DNA of 64,000 nucleotides from Eisenbergiella porci (GTDB lineage Bacteria; Bacillota; Clostridia; Lachnospirales; Lachnospiraceae): the NCBI RefSeq assembly GCF_009696275.1, contig NZ_VUMI01000001.1, forward strand, positions 1 to 64,000. The letters are read 5' to 3'. The position numbers were made by a program, and so were the translations under genes. Below are positions 34,076 through 41,975 of this stretch, in pieces (positions within the stretch are counted from its first letter, which is position 1; each line of letters opens with the position of its first letter). The notes below the pieces were generated by a model, which was not told the DNA's origin, ran no database searches, and saw nothing but the letters and a program-made list of their open reading frames with translations.

Positions 34076-36000
34076 TACAGCGCACCTCCTATCGTCATAA
34101 TCATCAGAATAATCAAAGCCCCGCTGGCCAGTACCAGGGAAGGCAGAAGAAGCTTGTTTTCCGCAAAATAATCCGGCATATACCAGTTTGCCAGATACAT
34201 ATGCTTTTCTTCACCGAAGGAATCCGTGAAGTTTCTGTCGTCTCCCGCATTGGCTCCGCCCATGTAGGACATGACGATCTTGTTTTTCTTTCCAAGTGTG
34301 AGAATCCGCACCGCTATCGGAAGAACGAGGATGGTACACAGCATCATGATCATGATGTACAGGTTGCCGGTTCCGATAAGGTTAGGCACGTACTGATGAT
34401 ACATTTCCATCAGGAAAGGCTCAATCAGATAGGTGGACACCAGAGGGAAGGTCAGGCACAGTGTAACCATGAGTACGCTCAGGGAAATCAAAGAGGTCCA
34501 TTCGCTTTTCTTGGTCACGTTATTCAGGCGTTCCGAATGATGATGCACCGCTACCAGGGTGCCCAGCCACTTTGTCCAGTAAAAAAGTGTGGTGGCGCTG
34601 CCGAATACCAGGAAAATAACCAGCAGGATGCTTCCTGAATCCACATAAGCCTTTAATGCGGCCCATTTGGAAATCAGCATGCCGAAGGGCGCAAGGAACA
34701 TACCTGCAATACCGATAATCATAACATAGGCCAGCCCGGGCAGCTTCACAATCAGCCCGTGCATATCTTCAATATTCCTGCTTCCCGTACAGTTCTCCAC
34801 CGCGCCCACGGAAAGGAACATCAGGGATTTGGACACCGCATGGAACATCATCAGAAGGATCGCAGCCCACACCGCTTCATGCATACCCACACCGGCACAG
34901 GCTGTAATCAGCCCCAGATTGGAAATTGTGGAATATGCCAAAACCTTTTTCCCATCGTCCTGGGAAATGGCCAGCATGGAGGTTACAAGGAAGGTAAAGC
35001 CGCCGATGGTGGTAACCATCAGACCCGCCAGATTGCCTTCCATGGCAGGCGCCAGACGGATTAACAGGTATACGCCCGCTTTTACCATGGTTGCGGAATG
35101 CAGCAGCGCGCTGGTAGGCGTAGGCGCCACCATGGCTCCCAGAAGCCATCCGGAAAAAGGGAGCTGCGCGCTCTTGGTAAGTCCTGCAAAGGCAAGAAAT
35201 ACCACCGGGATCAAAGCCAGGCCCGCTTTCGCATCCGAGCTTACCGCAAGGGCCACCAGATCCTGAATATTGATAACCTGGAGGGAAATCGCCGCATAGG
35301 CAATTGCCACCGCAAAGCCCAGGCCGCCCAGCAGGTTCATCCACAGGGCCTTAAAGGAATTCTCCATGGCCTCATCCGTCTGATTGTAGCCAATCAGCAG
35401 GAAGGAACAGATACTGGTGATTTCCCAGAAGAAATAAATCCAGATCAGATTGCTGGAGAAAATCAGCCCCATCATGGCTCCCAGGAACAGAAACAGCATA
35501 CCGAAGAAAAAGTATCTTCTGTCCTTGTAATCCAGATGGTGTCTGTTGTAATCCTTCATATATCCAATTGCGTACACACAGATCAGACAGCCTACTATAC
35601 CGATAATCAGACTCATGGCAATGGTCAGCTTGTCCGCAAAAATATGATCGCCGGGTATCTCCGTCCGGCCGGTAAGCTCCAGCCAGGTCATCAGCCCCGT
35701 CTGCGCAATGGACAGCAAAGCACAATAATACTTTCTGAATTTAAAGCTGTAATAAAATACAAGAACTACCAGCGCCCATTCCACTACCAGCATCAGCATA
35801 TCGATACCGTGTGTGTGAGGCAGGTAGGAGACGGTCTCCCCTGAAACCAGGCTGGTTACCGCAAATAAAATGACTGCCGCTACTAAAATCCCGCAGAGAG
35901 TAAACTGGACGCATCTTCTGACCAGTCCGCTCTTTCTCATGCATGACATAACGAGCGCAGCAAAGAATGGAAACAGAATTAAAAAACCTATCATTCCCAT
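34075..36000 (-). CDS. echA: Ech hydrogenase ion-pumping subunit EchA (NuoL-like)
   Basis: A 641-residue antiporter-like membrane protein with 14 or more helices, homologous to NuoL/MrpA. It shows YFFWEITSICSFLLIGY, the SAQLPFSGWLLGAMVAPTPT segment with the pumping lysine region, LLHSATMVKAGVYLLIRLAP and conserved lysines in VLAYSTISNLGL. It should pump H+ or Na+ as electrons flow from ferredoxin to protons. It is the first gene of the operon, with a 105-nt leader after the promoter. Confidence 0.94.
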   Translation of the reverse strand: MGMIGFLILFPFFAALVMSCMRKSGLVRRCVQFTLCGILVAAVILFAVTSLVSGETVSYLPHTHGIDMLMLVVEWALVVLVFYYSFKFRKYYCALLSIAQTGLMTWLELTGRTEIPGDHIFADKLTIAMSLIIGIVGCLICVYAIGYMKDYNRHHLDYKDRRYFFFGMLFLFLGAMMGLIFSSNLIWIYFFWEITSICSFLLIGYNQTDEAMENSFKALWMNLLGGLGFAVAIAYAAISLQVINIQDLVALAVSSDAKAGLALIPVVFLAFAGLTKSAQLPFSGWLLGAMVAPTPTSALLHSATMVKAGVYLLIRLAPAMEGNLAGLMVTTIGGFTFLVTSMLAISQDDGKKVLAYSTISNLGLITACAGVGMHEAVWAAILLMMFHAVSKSLMFLSVGAVENCTGSRNIEDMHGLIVKLPGLAYVMIIGIAGMFLAPFGMLISKWAALKAYVDSGSILLVIFLVFGSATTLFYWTKWLGTLVAVHHHSERLNNVTKKSEWTSLISLSVLMVTLCLTFPLVSTYLIEPFLMEMYHQYVPNLIGTGNLYIMIMMLCTILVLPIAVRILTLGKKNKIVMSYMGGANAGDDRNFTDSFGEEKHMYLANWYMPDYFAENKLLLPSLVLASGALIILMIMTIGGAL

Positions 36001-36111
36001 ATGGAATATCCCCCGCTTTCGCCTTATTGGACTATTATTCAGGCTTCCAGGTGGGTAGTACGTGTGCCGGACGTATTGCTCATCTTTTGAAGTTTAAATC
36101 AGTCCTTATCC

Positions 36112-36140
36112 ATCCTACTTCTCTTGTCCAAAAGTGTCAA
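36112..36140 (-). promoter_or_regulatory. Near-consensus promoter of the ech-hyp operon, with overlapping inverted repeat
   Basis: Minus-strand TTGACA (36135-36140), 17-bp spacer, TAGGAT (36112-36117). An inverted repeat, CTTGTC (36123-36128) and GACAAG (36143-36148), brackets the -35 and could be an operator. The perfect -35 suggests strong expression unless repressed. Start near 36105. Confidence 0.75.
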
Positions 36141-36192
36141 GTGACAAGTACAAAAATTTTGTTAAAACAAAAAACATCACGACACTATTCTG

Positions 36193-36201
36193 TGGTATAA
36201 T
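36193..36201 (+). promoter_or_regulatory. Extended -10 promoter for the small membrane protein gene
   Basis: TGG immediately before TATAAT (36196-36201) makes an extended -10; no good -35 lies 17 bp upstream. It faces the gene at 36313 and lies about 55 bp from the divergent ech promoter, so the two may be co-regulated. Confidence 0.55.
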
Positions 36202-36312
36202 AGGAAAAAGGGTAAATTTTTAACAAACGCACTGAAGGCCGCAAATACGGGCGGAAACGCTTCCGCCTGTGCTCTGCCTGCCGCATTTTCTTAATTAAAA
36301 GGAGGAATTTCC

Positions 36313-36558
36313 ATGAAATGTCTGTTCAGCTATGCCAATGAATATGTAAAGGAATCTGACTGGAAGGATCTGGCTCTGGTTAAATTCTGCCTGTGTGCCA
36401 CAGGCGTCATGATAGGCCTTTGCATTCCCAAAGAAAAAAAGAAAGTGCCTTTATTGATTGCATGCGCTGTTTTCACAGTGACCTACATACCGCTTATGAC
36501 AAAATTTCTCCGTATCATACTTCGTAAGGATGAAAATGCTGCATGCGAAGAAGAATAG
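36313..36558 (+). CDS. Small two-helix membrane protein
   Basis: An 81-residue protein that starts MKCLFSYANEYVKESDWKDL, has two membrane helices (about 25-42 and 48-66) and a charged C-terminus. Similar small clostridial proteins have been called 'permease of phosphate ABC transporter' in databases, but the length rules out a permease and the name seems to be propagated. AAAGGAGGAATTTCC is a very strong ribosome site. It is divergent from the ech operon. Function unknown. Confidence 0.75.
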   Translation: MKCLFSYANEYVKESDWKDLALVKFCLCATGVMIGLCIPKEKKKVPLLIACAVFTVTYIPLMTKFLRIILRKDENAACEEE

Positions 36559-36576
36559 GATAGGGAAAACCCGGAC

Positions 36577-36618
36577 AAAAAGGGAACTGCCTGTGAAGAA
36601 AGGGCGGTTCCTTTTTTT
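36577..36618 (+). terminator. Intrinsic terminator after the small membrane protein gene
   Basis: AAAAAGGGAACTGCC pairs (with one G-U) to GGGCGGTTCC, followed by seven T residues. It lies 19 bp after the stop of the 81-residue membrane protein gene. Confidence 0.82.
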
Positions 36619-36738
36619 GTCGTCACAAGGCTGCAGGCTGATCATAATTTTTTTATTTAAGCGGACCAAAATCCCCCTCCTGCCATCTAATCATTGTAAT
36701 GACCAGAAAGTCCGGACGTTATTACAAGGAGAAAACTT

Positions 36739-37392
36739 ATGAAAACACTGATTAAAAAAGCACAGCATAAAGATGCCGATGCTTTTGTGGAGCTGATGCA
36801 GGAAAACATGAAGGACATGTATAAGGTTGCCCGAGCCATTTTATCTAACGATGAAGATGCCGCAGATGCCATCCAGGACACGATCCTGGCCTGCTGGGAA
36901 AAATTATGACAAACCAGTTCGGGAAGCAGTCCCTCTTTCTTGATATGGATACCGATTTCAGCTTCCGGGATACTCCTGTGACTGAACAAGCATCCCCATG
37001 CCATGCAGCATTACTGGTTCGAAGGCCCCTGGACCTTTACACTGCCCATTAAGGTTAATACCGCCAATAACCGCACCATATCCGTAAATGATGTGAATGA
37101 AGCCGGTATCGGGCTGGAATCCGTCACGGTTACGCCATTTGAAATCCATATCAATGAAGTCTATCTGAACCATGACAAGGCGGACTATTTCCCTGTTGTT
37201 CTTGACGCCCAGGGAAAATATATCGACGCCGCCTTCCTGCCCGTGGCGGATCACGATATTTCCAGAATTACCGTTTATCTGTGCGACTATCTGGAATATA
37301 TGGATGAACTGAAAGGGCTGAAGTATGAAGATGGTTTCAAGGAACTGCTGGAGGAACGGGCGGTTTATAAAAAAGAGGTTTTGCTTGAGTGA
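36739..37392 (+). pseudogene. Fused remnant of an ECF sigma factor and its DUF4179-type anti-sigma factor
   Basis: The 5' part (36739-36909), after AAGGAGAAAACTT, encodes sigma-70 region 2 (DADAFVELMQENMKDMYKVA, NDEDAADAIQDTILACWEKL) and stops there; region 4 is missing. The next part encodes a piece of an anti-sigma protein, and after one more frame change near 37003 the frame runs to 37392 with HYWFEGPWTFTLPIKV, SVTVTPFEIHINEVYL and ISRITVYLCDYLEYMDELKG, which is the extracellular C-terminal part of such anti-sigma factors. The intervening sigma-4 and anti-sigma N-terminal and membrane parts are gone. This is a deletion scar of a two-gene regulatory operon. Confidence 0.75.
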
Positions 37393-37437
37393 CAGGGTAT
37401 CGTGAATGGGAATGCCCGGATTAACAAACATACTGGT

Positions 37438-37462
37438 CAGGGCCTGTCATTGACAGGCCCTG
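37438..37462. other. Perfect 11-bp hairpin between the sigma/anti-sigma scar and the polysaccharide operon
   Basis: CAGGGCCTGTC and GACAGGCCCTG with a three-base loop, 21 bp beyond the stop of the polysaccharide operon on the minus strand. It lacks a T run on either side but is a plausible 3' end structure for the operon transcript. Confidence 0.55.
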
Positions 37463-37483
37463 ATGCAATACAACCACAAATTT

Positions 37484-39388
37484 TTAATTCTGTTTTGCTT
37501 CCAGCTCATCAAAGGAATCCTGACTCACCGGATAATAATAATAGAAGCCGGTGGCATAATCACAGCCAATGCTCTTTAAATACTCCGCCTGCTCTACGTT
37601 CTCCACTCCCATGCAAACCACCTTCAGATGCAGCTGACCGCAGAAATTCATGATGCTTTGGATGACCGTTTTCCCTTCCGGCTTATCAACGTGACGGATA
37701 AGGTCGTGCCTTAACTTAATGCTGTCCACGCCGCAGTCAAGGAAATCAAAAAAAACACGATCCAGTTCCAGCCCGGCCAGACAGATATGAAAACCATATC
37801 CGCGCAGTTTGCGGATTGTGTCCATAAAGCTGTCAGAACGGCTCATTTCGACCATCTGGTTCAGCTGTATTACAATTCTGTCCCGATCTATTCCATATTG
37901 CTCCGCAACCGTATTAAGTTCCTCCGCGAACTGTTCATCTCCTACGTTCTCAACCGTAAAATTAAACAGCAAATCCAGCTTTTTCCCCTTATCCGCCTCC
38001 TCTCTCAGGAAACGGCAGCCCTGACGGAAAATATCCATGTTCATTTTCCCTGTAAGCTGCTTACGTTTAATTACATCCAGGAAATCTCCCGGCTGCATAA
38101 GTCCCCGTCCCGGATTCTGCCAGCGTACAAGCGCTTCGGCTCCCATAATTTTCCCGCTGCCTATCTCAACAATCGGCTGGAGATACATAATGAATTCCTG
38201 ATGCATAAGGCCATGTATTGCCTCATGTTCCATGGCATATCCCGTTACGGTCTCCCGTTCTACCATTTCATCGTATACCGCGCATTCCATAAAATGGTTC
38301 CGCGCAAACTCCGCTGCAATTTCCGCTCTCTGAATTGTTTTCAAAGGCTCCGTTTCAAGTCCTGCCATGCGGTAAATACCGGTATGCGGTTCCAGGAAGT
38401 ATCTCTTCTGCTGCTTCTTAACCGCTTCCGCGATCCCTTCATGGATCTTTCCGATTCTTTCTTTTATACTGTCCACACTGGTATACTGCAGGGAAAAAAC
38501 ATAATAGAATTCATTGAACCGTGACATCGCTTCCTGTTTTTCATCCAGCATCGGTTCACAGAAATCACGTATTATCTGCAGCACCTTTTCAGATTCCGGA
38601 TACCCGTATATATGGCTGATCGTTTCAAGACCGGCATCCAGAAAAAGCACCGCATAATGTTCCCTGTTGCCGTCGTTTATCCGTTCTGAAAATTTCTGTT
38701 TCCAGGCCGTAAAATTATCCCCGCCCGTCAGCTCATCCCGATAAGCAAGCCGTATTACCTCCCTCCGTTTTCTTATGAGGTAAAGAAAAAGCGCAAGGAC
38801 AGCCAGCAAAAGGATAATAATTGAAATCCACATGTAAACAGCAGGCTTCCTGTTCTCCTGGTAAACAGATCTTGCATACTGCAGCAGCAGGTTTTCCAAT
38901 CGTGCATCATCTATGCCATCCAGCCCGGCTTCCAGTTTTTTCAGGTCTTCTTCCCGCATGCTTTCCGTATAAGCAAGACAAATATTTACCTTATCTTCCC
39001 CTTCCTGGAATACAAAACTGACATTACTCTTCCTTAGTCCCGCCTCTTCCAGTTCTTTTTCGGACAGGTCCAGTGTCCATACAGCATCCACCTGTATATT
39101 TCCTGCCAGTTCCAGACGTTTGTCTGTTTCCGACGGATCCACATAATGGATACCGAGTCCGGATTGTCCTGCCGCTTCTTCCAAAATATCCGGCAATACT
39201 CCCTGGTAGTTTTTGCTCTGGCTGTCATAATATTCAAGAGGCCAGGAATCAGGAATCCCTGCCATATATATCACATCCTCAGCGCCAAAAACAGCTCTGA
39301 GAGGCACCAGGAACCATAGAGCGGTAAATATGGCCGCCGCTGCAGGCCATCCCATAATTTTCCTTCTTTTCCCTTTATATTCACGCAT
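37484..39388 (-). CDS. Membrane protein with extracytoplasmic SBP-like domain and degenerate GGDEF-EAL domains
   Basis: A 634-residue protein: signal or anchor (about 12-36), an extracellular domain resembling family-3 solute-binding proteins (about 38-170), a membrane helix (about 184-204), then GGDEF and EAL domains. The GGDEF site reads RFNEFYY and there is no RxxD inhibitory site, so no cyclase activity is expected. The EAL domain keeps EALVRW but has LAGLEL where DDFG is needed, LNQM for the TE motif and MGVEN for EGVE, so it should not hydrolyse c-di-GMP. It is best seen as a receptor or scaffold that controls the GT2 synthase encoded just upstream (8-bp overlap). It is the last gene of the operon. 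Confidence 0.85.
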   Translation of the reverse strand: MREYKGKRRKIMGWPAAAAIFTALWFLVPLRAVFGAEDVIYMAGIPDSWPLEYYDSQSKNYQGVLPDILEEAAGQSGLGIHYVDPSETDKRLELAGNIQVDAVWTLDLSEKELEEAGLRKSNVSFVFQEGEDKVNICLAYTESMREEDLKKLEAGLDGIDDARLENLLLQYARSVYQENRKPAVYMWISIIILLLAVLALFLYLIRKRREVIRLAYRDELTGGDNFTAWKQKFSERINDGNREHYAVLFLDAGLETISHIYGYPESEKVLQIIRDFCEPMLDEKQEAMSRFNEFYYVFSLQYTSVDSIKERIGKIHEGIAEAVKKQQKRYFLEPHTGIYRMAGLETEPLKTIQRAEIAAEFARNHFMECAVYDEMVERETVTGYAMEHEAIHGLMHQEFIMYLQPIVEIGSGKIMGAEALVRWQNPGRGLMQPGDFLDVIKRKQLTGKMNMDIFRQGCRFLREEADKGKKLDLLFNFTVENVGDEQFAEELNTVAEQYGIDRDRIVIQLNQMVEMSRSDSFMDTIRKLRGYGFHICLAGLELDRVFFDFLDCGVDSIKLRHDLIRHVDKPEGKTVIQSIMNFCGQLHLKVVCMGVENVEQAEYLKSIGCDYATGFYYYYPVSQDSFDELEAKQN

Positions 39389-40820
39389 TTTTGCCTTCCA
39401 CCTTCTGTTCTTCCGATTGCTTCAGTTGAATTTTCTGACGCTGAATCTGTCCCCACACATTTTTCTTTTTCCGATAGCCGATAAATGCCGTCATTCTGGT
39501 GAACGCCTGTATAAAACGGAAAAATACGCTTTCTGAAATACACAGATAAATTGATTTAACCACATCCAGAAAGGACAGCTTGATGTTCTGCGTATAAATC
39601 CTTGCAAAAAAAGCAGTAATTGTAAGTACCGCTCCGTAAAGCGCATAAATCATGAAAAACAGCACCATAAAAGGGACGTTTATCAGATTAACCGCATATG
39701 CAAGTATAATAGTGAGCAGACCAAAAAGCTCAATAAACGGCGACAGCAGTTCATAAAGAAGATAGTATAAATAGGACACATAGCCCACCACGCCGAACTC
39801 AGGGGCAAGAAACATCCTGCGATGCTTGCTCAGGCACTGGAACAGCCCCAGATACCATCTGCGGCGCTGCTTCTTCAAATCCTTAATGCTGGACGGACAC
39901 TGGCTCCAGCAGATGGCATCCGGAACATAACGGATACTGTAGGGGATTTTATTTATCCGGCAGAAGGAATGGAGCTTTACCACCAGTTCCATATCTTCTC
40001 CCATGGTGTCGGTATCATATCCCTTCACAGCGGCTGCCATATCCTTCCTGAATAAACCGAACGCCCCTGAAATAATCAGGTTGCCGTTAAATTTATCCAG
40101 GAAAATACGGGATGCCATAAATGAACGGTCATATTCCAGAATCTGCATCCCCACAATCGGATTCCAGGGCATATGATAGTCCACCAGTTCTCCTTCATTA
40201 AGAACCGCACAATTAGAAATACGTACCAGTCCTCCAACGGCTACTATGGTATCATCCTGCAGTACCGGTTTTACAATTTCCTTCAGCGAGTCCTTCTGCA
40301 GAACACTGTCAGCATCCATACAGATAAAGTATAGATACCTGGAGGCATTAATGCCCATGTTCAAAGCATCAGCCTTTCCGCCGTTTTCCTTCTGCACAAG
40401 GGTAACAGTAATACCATTCACTACCGTTTCATAAACGTTGATTCCCCTTTTACAGGGAATCTGGCGGTTAATCGGACGATTTACCTTTCTGAGCGAAAAC
40501 GTATCGAGGAGCACCTGCGTTGTATTATCACTGGATCCGTCATCTACCACAACGATTTCATACAGCCTGTAATCCATCATCAGCAGGGATTTAACCGTAT
40601 CCGCCACAGTGATTTCCTCATTATAAGCAGGAACGATAATAGTCACCGGCACATAATAATCATGTGATATTTCATTATGATATTTTTTCTTTTTGTTTTC
40701 TTTATACAGATCCAGTGAGCCATATATGACAGACAGCATCAGAAATGTGGAATAGCCCAGCAGATATATAACAAAAATGACGCCAACACAGCTGTAAAAT
40801 AACTTTATCGCATCAAACAT
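39381..40820 (-). CDS. Processive GT2 membrane glycosyltransferase (glycan synthase)
   Basis: A 479-residue enzyme of the BcsA/IcaA/YdaM type that polymerises a sugar and passes the chain through its membrane helices. There is an N-terminal helix (about 10-30), a GT-A domain with VVVDDGSSDNT, MDADS, GEDMEL and QRRRW, and three or four C-terminal helices (about 335-430). The motifs D, DxD-like, ED and QxxRW are all intact. There is no PilZ domain, so any c-di-GMP control must come from another protein, such as the degenerate GGDEF-EAL protein. The sugar is unknown. It overlaps the preceding and following genes by eight bases each. Confidence 0.92.
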   Translation of the reverse strand: MFDAIKLFYSCVGVIFVIYLLGYSTFLMLSVIYGSLDLYKENKKKKYHNEISHDYYVPVTIIVPAYNEEITVADTVKSLLMMDYRLYEIVVVDDGSSDNTTQVLLDTFSLRKVNRPINRQIPCKRGINVYETVVNGITVTLVQKENGGKADALNMGINASRYLYFICMDADSVLQKDSLKEIVKPVLQDDTIVAVGGLVRISNCAVLNEGELVDYHMPWNPIVGMQILEYDRSFMASRIFLDKFNGNLIISGAFGLFRKDMAAAVKGYDTDTMGEDMELVVKLHSFCRINKIPYSIRYVPDAICWSQCPSSIKDLKKQRRRWYLGLFQCLSKHRRMFLAPEFGVVGYVSYLYYLLYELLSPFIELFGLLTIILAYAVNLINVPFMVLFFMIYALYGAVLTITAFFARIYTQNIKLSFLDVVKSIYLCISESVFFRFIQAFTRMTAFIGYRKKKNVWGQIQRQKIQLKQSEEQKVEGKNA

Positions 40821-41958
40821 TTACCTGTTCCTCTTTCATTTCCTGCTGTCTGATTTGTTCCTTCTCCAGAACGTATCTGATAATTTCCCTGGCATACCGG
40901 TCTCTTCCGTTTTCCACATCGAAAAGCCGGAGCCTTGATATTCCCAAACCGTAAATCAGGGCCTCCGCGCAGTTAAGGCGAACATACCAGTTAGCCGCCT
41001 TCAGGCCTTCCTTCAGGCAGAAAACAGTATCCTCCCCCGGATAAGACGCAAGGGTGGAGGCGGCCATCGCCGCATACTCCCAGTCTATATATTCCTGATA
41101 ACGGACGTAGTTCTGAAGAATTTCCCTGACTGGCTCATAGGGATATCTGCGGAAATAACGGATAGCTTCCAGCTGTATCTCCTTATCTTCATTTTTTCCT
41201 GACAGCAGCGTAAAAAACTGCTGCTGAAAGTCCCCTGTAAAAAAACGGATAAACTGCATGACCGGCAGAAAAAGTGTGGTGCCAAACTCTTCCCTGTGGG
41301 CGAAAAGCAGCTTTGCAAGCTCCTTCCTGTCTCCCCGGAAGCTCAAAAGGCCATCGGCCAGCAGCTTACGGCTGTGGCTAATTTCATTGTCCTCCAGTTT
41401 TCTCCATATGGCCAGAATTGCGCTTTCATTGCCAATGGCATAAAAAGCCCTCATTGCATTTTCACGGGCATTTACATCCTTGCCTGTAATCATATCCATG
41501 AGGAAATCCATAATGCCGTCAAAGCTTTCCCTTCCTTCATCAATTCTGAATTTTTCAATCAGATAGGCAAAATAAGCCTGCTCAATCGTATCACTCTTAC
41601 GGTATACGCCTGCCAGCTCCAGAAATACGCCCCGCAGGCTTCGCAGATATTCCGCGGTGTATTCCTCCGGCGCCTGTTGCTTTACAGTAAGCACGGAGTA
41701 TTCAAACGCCCGCAGCTTTTCCGGATTTTTCAGTTCCTTCCTCAGCCTTTTGTAATGTGCGGCCTCAGGCTCCCTGGCCTCCTTCAGCCGTTCGATTTGA
41801 GCCGATATTTCTCCTACAAAGGACAGGCTTCTTTTTTCCAGCGCCCTTCCTTTATATTTGTCAGCAAAAATATAAAGGATATTGAAAACAAGCACGGATA
41901 TGCAGCTTGCCATATAAATATACAGGATAACCTCCGGCCGGAATGACAGCACATGCAT
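40813..41958 (-). CDS. HEAT-repeat-like membrane protein of the polysaccharide operon
   Basis: A 381-residue protein with one N-terminal membrane helix (about 8-30) and a long all-helical cytoplasmic part. Repeating helical pairs (AMRAFYAIGNESAILAIWRK, QLEAIRYFRRYPYEPVREIL, CAEALIYGLGISRLRLF) suggest a HEAT/Armadillo solenoid, a protein-binding scaffold. It is encoded directly before the glycan synthase with eight bases of overlap, so it likely docks on it. No enzyme motif is visible. The 3' end encodes a basic/acidic tail. Confidence 0.78.
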   Translation of the reverse strand: MHVLSFRPEVILYIYMASCISVLVFNILYIFADKYKGRALEKRSLSFVGEISAQIERLKEAREPEAAHYKRLRKELKNPEKLRAFEYSVLTVKQQAPEEYTAEYLRSLRGVFLELAGVYRKSDTIEQAYFAYLIEKFRIDEGRESFDGIMDFLMDMITGKDVNARENAMRAFYAIGNESAILAIWRKLEDNEISHSRKLLADGLLSFRGDRKELAKLLFAHREEFGTTLFLPVMQFIRFFTGDFQQQFFTLLSGKNEDKEIQLEAIRYFRRYPYEPVREILQNYVRYQEYIDWEYAAMAASTLASYPGEDTVFCLKEGLKAANWYVRLNCAEALIYGLGISRLRLFDVENGRDRYAREIIRYVLEKEQIRQQEMKEEQVNV

Positions 41959-41975
41959 GATGCTCCTCCTTTATA

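Noticed and set aside
40813-41958. HEAT-like protein considered as a PilZ or BcsB equivalent
   Set aside because: No RxxxR..D/NxSxxG PilZ motif and only one membrane helix; a helical scaffold is the better reading.
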